From Fimenecus sp964457415 (GTDB lineage Bacteria > Bacillota > Clostridia > Oscillospirales > Acutalibacteraceae): a stretch of DNA of 10,319 nt. The notes beneath the pieces are model-generated. The model had not been told where the DNA came from. It was given only the letters and a program-made list of their open reading frames with translations, and made no database searches. The DNA is taken from contig CAYWFB010000062.1 of assembly GCA_964457415.1 (NCBI GenBank), positions 1 to 10,319 of the forward strand, written 5' to 3'. Of this stretch, positions 6,572 to 10,319 are shown piece by piece (position 1 is the first letter of the stretch; each line of letters begins with the position of its first letter). The translations under genes and the position numbers were made by a program.

Positions 6572-6617
6572 ATGAAATCGGCTCCCTCGTCAGAGCGAGG
6601 CAAAGTCCGATTTTCAT
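6572..6617. repeat. Long imperfect palindrome between ridA and the small gene
   Basis: The outer arms ATGAAATCGG (6572-6581) and CCGATTTTCAT (6607-6617) are complementary except for one extra base. An inner stem CCTCG/CGAGG (6585-6589, 6596-6600) closes a TCAGAG loop. It begins right after the ridA terminator and its last base overlaps the -35 of the next promoter. It could be a small dispersed element, or a structure that shields the promoter from read-through. It lacks a T-tract of its own for the plus strand. Confidence 0.5.
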
Positions 6618-6645
6618 TGACTTTTATTTATTGAAATGTTATATT
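6617..6645 (+). promoter_or_regulatory. Strong promoter of the small gene at 6662
   Basis: TTGACT (6617-6622) and TATATT (6640-6645) are exactly 17 bases apart, with TGT before the -10 (extended -10). The predicted start near 6652 coincides with the ribosome binding site AGGTGA (6652-6657), giving a leader of about ten bases before the ATG. Confidence 0.65.
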
Positions 6646-6661
6646 TTCATTAGGTGATTTT

Positions 6662-6889
6662 ATGGATAATGGTGCAAAGACTGAAAGATATTTTCAAACA
6701 AAAGACATAAAAGAAAGACTAGACATTTTATTGTATTTGGTTTTCAATTTGCAAGGCGATTTAAAAGAATTTTTTCTTAAGGCTTTAAAAAAAGAACGAT
6801 ACCTTGATATGAAATTGTTAGCGGTCAGGGGATATGCTCATTACGCAACAGAAAAAGAAGTAGAGCCTTCGATGAAAAAGGAAATTTGA
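6662..6889 (+). CDS. Small hypothetical protein, probably the N-terminal remnant of a longer gene
   Basis: A 75-residue soluble, charged, probably helical protein. The stretch from TKDIKERLDILLYLVF (13-28) through KKERYLDMKLLAVRGYA (43-59) resembles a family of uncharacterised Clostridia proteins that I remember as considerably longer, about 150 residues. I cannot assign a function. There is no signal peptide; the LLYLVF section is too short for a secure membrane helix. Promoter and ribosome binding site are both good, so it should be expressed. From residue 70 on, the sequence seems to leave the family pattern. A continuation typical of a C-terminal tail is found in the -1 frame (6868-6969). 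I therefore think an internal deletion joined the two ends out of frame. Codon use is AT-rich compared with ilvA or the GH2 gene. Confidence 0.55.
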   Translation: MDNGAKTERYFQTKDIKERLDILLYLVFNLQGDLKEFFLKALKKERYLDMKLLAVRGYAHYATEKEVEPSMKKEI

Positions 6890-6969
6890 TTTCTTTAATG
6901 TCACAAGAAGAAAGCAATAAAAGATTAACAGAATTTTTAGAACAAAATAGACAAAACAAAAACGGATAG
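6868..6969 (+). pseudogene. Out-of-frame C-terminal tail of the small gene
   Basis: In the frame one base back from the 6662 gene, an open stretch of 33 codons ends at TAG 6967-6969. It starts FDEKGNLISLMS and ends in a charged helical tail (QEESNKRLTEFLEQ and on). It has no ribosome site of its own before its internal ATG at 6898. It overlaps the last codons of the upstream frame and continues to the shared terminator. This is what remains if a longer gene lost its middle part, with the join near 6866-6872. A programmed frameshift is less likely because no slippery heptamer with a structure is seen at the overlap. Confidence 0.45.
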
Positions 6970-6989
6970 ATTTAAAATCTGTCCGTTTT
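6959..6989. terminator. Probable bidirectional terminator between convergent genes
   Basis: A 12-bp stem AAAACGGATAGA/TCTGTCCGTTTT with one T:G wobble encloses a seven-base AT loop. The plus-strand side ends in TTTT-C-TTT; the minus-strand side ends in TTTTT. It serves the small plus-strand gene and the minus-strand GH2 gene, whose stop lies 15 bases away. The tail's TAG stop is inside the stem. Confidence 0.85.
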
Positions 6990-7004
6990 CTTTATGCGAT
7001 TTAA

Positions 7005-10000
7005 TTATTTAATCGGTGCAATTTTGAATGTATAAGTATAAATCTTATTGGGTTTCAACTGATACTTCTCGCGCACCTGTGCGTCACCGGGCATATCGCC
7101 ACCAACACCGATTTGGTTAAGGTCAACGTTAAATGTTGTAATGTCGCGGTGGGGGAGCTCGTGGATATGCTTTGCATAGTGGAGCTCATCCTGAGTGTAA
7201 TGCCAAGCGCTGAAGCAAATTGGTGTGTCACCCATAGCCTCAAAGCGAAGACCTTTACCGTCTTTATTTGTAATCTCAACCCATCTTACGTCAGTACGGT
7301 TTGCATTTTCTTGTGGTCTCATATAATGGTGCTCAAGGTCAGCCACACTCTTTTTGTGGATTGTAATCTTACCGCCTGTCTTACGGTCAAAGTAAGTTTC
7401 CTGTGGACCTCTGCCGTACCACTTAACTTGGTCGAATTCGCGAAGAAGTCCCATCTGTGTGCCGAAACGAGTAAGGTTAAGTCCTTTTGGTGTACCCGTA
7501 TGTGTAACCTCAAGAGTTCCGTCGGGATTTACAACAATTACAGATGTTACACCTGAGAAGAACTGAACGCTCCAATCAATGTAAACCACAAGCTGACCAA
7601 GAGAATTCTTTTCAGCAGATTTCAATGTTCCCTTTGCGTTCTTTGTGGCTCTCTGCCAGTTAAGATATGGGGTAAAGGGGAGTAAGAACGGAACAAAGTT
7701 AAGATTTGAGAAATCGTTATCGGTAAGTGCACGGAAATAGTTAGGTGCAACCGCTGCTCTTAAATATTCCTTATCGTTGTATTTAAGAGAAGTAATTTTA
7801 CCGCTGTCAATCTTAATGCTGAAGCCGTCACCGCTTGCGGTAACAACATTATTTTCCTTAACGAAAGTCAAGTTGCCGTCAAATGATGTGGGAGCTTCTG
7901 CCTTAGGAGCCTCTTTAACAATGAATTGGTCAAAGCTCTGCTCATAGCCTGCCTCACACCAAGGCTTTGCAGTCTTGTTAAGATAAGAAATTATAAGTAC
8001 GCATTCCTTTTCGGGAAGAGTTGCCAAATCATAGGGGATTGTAAAATCAACCTGTGACTGTGGCTCGCAGTTAATGTCAACAACACCGCTCTGTACCTCA
8101 ACGCCCTCTGCCTGCAAGCTCCACTTGAACTCAAAGTCTGTAAGGTCAGTAAAGAGTTTCTTATTTATAAGAGTATATTCACCCTTTGTAATATCCTTTT
8201 CCTTAACCTTGATTTCGCAGTAAACCTTTTTAACCTCGTAGTATGAGGGGTGGGGCTTGCGGTCAGCGGCAATAATACCGTTAGCATTGAAATATGTATT
8301 AGAGCCCGTCATAGCAGTTGTGTTTGGGAGATGTGTATATCTGCCGGGCTCATAAGGCTCAAAGTCTGTGCCGTAAAGCCACTGGTCACCATCGGGAGTC
8401 TTTTTGCGGATTGCCTGGTCAACAAAGTCCCAGATATAACCGCCACACATGTGCTCGTGAGCCTCAAAATCATCCATATATTCCTGGAAGTTACCGAGAC
8501 TATTTTCCATTGCGTGTGCATATTCGCAAAGGAGAACGGGTCTGCAGTAATCCTCTTTCTTAATGGGCTTTGAGTCAGCGGCAAGTGCATTTGCAATATT
8601 ATCATAAAGAGTAATTTCAATGGGCTCCTTGTTGCAAAGTTTCTTCATTGTAGCCTCAACAGGATACATTCTTGAAATAACATCGCTCTTTGTGAATGTA
8701 AAGTCGCCTTCGTAATGGAACTGACGTGTATCGTCAAGACGGAGTGCGGCTTTCTTCATTTCCATAAAGTTATTGCCGTCGCCAGCCTCGTTACCAAGTG
8801 ACCACATAAATACACAAGCGTGGTTACGGTCGCGAAGCACCATTCTTTCCATTCTGTCAACAACGGCAGCAGTCCAAGTGGGGTTGTCACCGGGAACACC
8901 CTTACGGCGAACGCCGTGAGTTTCAAGGTCGCATTCGTCCATAACATAGAAGCCGTATTCGTCGCAAAGCTCATAGAAATATGGGTCGTCGGGGTAGTGA
9001 GAAGTACGAATAGAGTTAATATTCGCATTCTTCATAAAGTTAAGGTCTTGGTGGTATCTCTCTGTGGGAACTGCCCAACCGTTGTCGGGGTCAAAGTCGT
9101 GACGATTAACACCACGGAGCATAAGGGGCTTACCGTTGAAAAGGAATTTCTCGCCGATAATCTCAACTTTCTTAAAGCCAAAACGGATACATTTATATGT
9201 AGTCTTGCCGTCTGCGGTAATGCTGATGAGAAGTTTATAAAGATAAGGACTTTCAGCAGACCATTTCTTCGGATTTTCAATAAGCTTATTGAACTTAAGA
9301 GTTGCCGAGCCGTCAAACTCTGCCTCGCCGAGAGTAATTCTCTCGTCACCGTCAATAATTTCTGCCTTAAGAGTTGCCGAGCCATTGCCTGCATAATCAT
9401 TAACCTTGATTTCAAGCTCTGTATTACTGTCTTTGTATTCGGCATCTAAATCTGTTGTAATAAAGAAATCGCGAACACACTTCTTGGGCTCTGCAAAAAC
9501 ATAAACCTCTCTGTAAAGACCGCAAAGAAGCCACATATCCTGATTTTCAAGATATGCACCGTCAGAGAAACGGTAGCATTTAACGGCAACTCTGTTTGAG
9601 CCCTTGCGTGCAAATTTTGTGATGTCAAATTCATGGGGTGTCATTGAGCCCTGTGAATAGCCAACATATTCACCATTGAGATAAACCTCAATTGCAGATT
9701 TTGCTGCGCCGAAGTGCAAGAAGATTTCCTGACCGTCAAAGCTTTCGGGCATATCGAAATCGCGCACATAAATACCGATTTCCTGCATTGTGTGGTCGAT
9801 TGAGGGGATTTTGTTCTTGCTACGGCTAATAGCACGGCAATATGTACTTGCATAGTAGTAAGGATAACTGCCCGTATCCTCCATCTGCCATACTGACGGA
9901 ACCTTAATGTCGCGCCAGAATGATGTGTTAAAGCTATCCTTGTAGAAATCTGTAGGACAGTCATTTAAACCTCTCTGCCAATGGAATTTCCACATTCCGT

Positions 10001-10139
10001 TGAGCGTCATTTTTGTGGCAGGCTCTACGCGGTTAAGGGCATCAGCCTCATTATCATAAGAAAATGCGATAACGTGACCGTCTTCCTTATTGCGTTTGAA
10101 GATTGCGGGATTTTCCCAATCATACGTATAATTTCTCAT
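7005..10139 (-). CDS. lacZ: LacZ-type GH2 beta-galactosidase-like glycosidase
   Basis: A 1044-residue enzyme with no signal peptide, so probably cytosolic, of normal full LacZ length. Domain order: sugar-binding jelly roll (about 45-215), Ig-like domain (217-325), TIM barrel (327-625), second Ig-like/DUF4981 domain (640-740) and the beta-sandwich small-chain domain (765-1040). The acid/base is E451 in WSLGNEAG (447-454), the nucleophile E539 in LCEYAHAM (537-544). Other active-site residues matching E. coli are H347, H381, E406, H408, Y492, W570 and D201. Two substrate-site residues differ by eye alignment: E. coli N102 appears as A97 (YYASTYC) and W999 as G1018 (GGDMPGD). The family is certain; lactose as substrate is not. 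AAGGAGA lies eight bases before the ATG and overlaps the stop of the upstream ATPase gene, so the two are probably one operon. The gene is GC-richer than the small genes nearby. Confidence 0.9.
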   Translation of the reverse strand: MRNYTYDWENPAIFKRNKEDGHVIAFSYDNEADALNRVEPATKMTLNGMWKFHWQRGLNDCPTDFYKDSFNTSFWRDIKVPSVWQMEDTGSYPYYYASTYCRAISRSKNKIPSIDHTMQEIGIYVRDFDMPESFDGQEIFLHFGAAKSAIEVYLNGEYVGYSQGSMTPHEFDITKFARKGSNRVAVKCYRFSDGAYLENQDMWLLCGLYREVYVFAEPKKCVRDFFITTDLDAEYKDSNTELEIKVNDYAGNGSATLKAEIIDGDERITLGEAEFDGSATLKFNKLIENPKKWSAESPYLYKLLISITADGKTTYKCIRFGFKKVEIIGEKFLFNGKPLMLRGVNRHDFDPDNGWAVPTERYHQDLNFMKNANINSIRTSHYPDDPYFYELCDEYGFYVMDECDLETHGVRRKGVPGDNPTWTAAVVDRMERMVLRDRNHACVFMWSLGNEAGDGNNFMEMKKAALRLDDTRQFHYEGDFTFTKSDVISRMYPVEATMKKLCNKEPIEITLYDNIANALAADSKPIKKEDYCRPVLLCEYAHAMENSLGNFQEYMDDFEAHEHMCGGYIWDFVDQAIRKKTPDGDQWLYGTDFEPYEPGRYTHLPNTTAMTGSNTYFNANGIIAADRKPHPSYYEVKKVYCEIKVKEKDITKGEYTLINKKLFTDLTDFEFKWSLQAEGVEVQSGVVDINCEPQSQVDFTIPYDLATLPEKECVLIISYLNKTAKPWCEAGYEQSFDQFIVKEAPKAEAPTSFDGNLTFVKENNVVTASGDGFSIKIDSGKITSLKYNDKEYLRAAVAPNYFRALTDNDFSNLNFVPFLLPFTPYLNWQRATKNAKGTLKSAEKNSLGQLVVYIDWSVQFFSGVTSVIVVNPDGTLEVTHTGTPKGLNLTRFGTQMGLLREFDQVKWYGRGPQETYFDRKTGGKITIHKKSVADLEHHYMRPQENANRTDVRWVEITNKDGKGLRFEAMGDTPICFSAWHYTQDELHYAKHIHELPHRDITTFNVDLNQIGVGGDMPGDAQVREKYQLKPNKIYTYTFKIAPIK

Positions 10140-10147
10140 AAATTTTA

Positions 10148-10154
10148 TCTCCTT
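10148..10154 (-). promoter_or_regulatory. Ribosome binding site of the GH2 gene, overlapping the upstream stop
   Basis: On the minus strand AAGGAGA shares its first bases with the TAA stop of the DUF815-like gene and is eight bases from the ATG at 10139. This indicates co-transcription and coupled translation. No separate promoter fits in the 13-base gap. Confidence 0.75.
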
Positions 10155-10319
10155 ATTTAGAAGCTAAATATTCAACAAACTGTTTTGCCGTTCTCGGACT
10201 TCTTCCGCCATTACGAAGTGCAAAGGCCTCTGCCGATAAAAACAACTCATTCTTGTCAATACTAATATTATACTGCATAGAAAGATTTTCCACAATAGAT
10301 AAATACAAATCTTTATCGG
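10153..10319 (-). CDS. DUF815-type AAA ATPase, C-terminal 54 residues only
   Basis: Only the last 54 codons are inside the window; the gene continues beyond 10319. The translated end contains LYLSIVENLS, then LSAEAFALRNGGRSPRTAKQF and a final VEYLASK. This matches the C-terminal lid of DUF815 (PF05673) AAA-family ATP-binding proteins, where the usual form is close to W-HNGRSGRTARQF. The Walker A and B motifs would lie outside the window and cannot be checked. The cellular role of DUF815 proteins is not established. The stop codon overlaps the ribosome site of the GH2 gene, so the two are transcribed together. The call rests on a short piece and on memory of the family. Confidence 0.6.
   Translation of the reverse strand, partial: DKDLYLSIVENLSMQYNISIDKNELFLSAEAFALRNGGRSPRTAKQFVEYLASK

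Noticed and set aside
7113..8573. Further plus-strand open frames (7113-7556, 8250-8573, 8318-8563) opposite the GH2 gene
   Set aside because: They are antisense shadows without start signals or recognisable domains.
8820..9449. 209-codon open frame on the plus strand opposite the GH2 gene
   Set aside because: It lies wholly inside a gene with clear catalytic motifs, has no ribosome site or promoter, and its composition reflects the antisense codon pattern.
1858..10139. Single lactose-use operon of symporter and GH2 enzyme
   Set aside because: The genes are on opposite strands, 3.6 kb apart, with several terminators between them; a functional link is possible but not an operon.

Overview
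The window looks like a chromosomal segment of a low-to-moderate-GC anaerobic Firmicute, most likely a gut-associated member of the Clostridia. The evidence is the TATAAT/TTGNNN promoters with extended -10 elements, the GGTGA and AAGGAG ribosome binding sites, tRNA genes with encoded CCA, a DUF6472-type small cysteine protein, and a GC-rich palindromic repeat of a kind I recall from gut Clostridia. The species cannot be named from the sequence alone.

Layout: (1) 1-165: the 3' part of a CAU-anticodon tRNA, a complete tRNA-Glu(UUC) and a strong terminator. (2) 177-1045: two small single genes, each with its own promoter: a CrtO-like membrane acyltransferase homologue and a 59-residue DUF6472-like protein. 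(3) 1065-3363: a promoter with an AT palindrome over its start point, then a YhhN/lysoplasmalogenase-like membrane protein and a MelB-type GPH sugar:cation symporter, 26 bases apart. (4) 3376-4769: a hairpin, then a cytosolic calcineurin-like metallophosphoesterase with an unusual motif and a long C-terminal region. (5) 4787-4830: a GC-rich palindromic repeat. (6) 4863-6570: a compact transcription unit of threonine ammonia-lyase (ilvA) and ridA, ending in a terminator. (7) 6572-6969: a palindromic element, a strong promoter and a small gene that looks like the remnant of a longer one. (8) 6959-6989: a probable two-way terminator. (9) 7005-10319, minus strand: the C-terminal end of a DUF815-type AAA ATPase, followed 13 bases later by a 1044-residue LacZ-type GH2 glycosidase.

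How the genes may work together: the clearest partnership is ilvA-ridA, where RidA clears the reactive enamine/imine made by the PLP lyase. The GPH symporter and the GH2 enzyme could serve sugar uptake and hydrolysis, but they lie on opposite strands, 3.6 kb apart, and are not one operon. No mobile element, CRISPR array or phage gene was seen. Nothing here amounts to a clearly new multi-gene system. The most useful leads are the degraded small gene, the altered substrate-site residues of the GH2 enzyme, the variant phosphoesterase motif and the operator-like palindromes.
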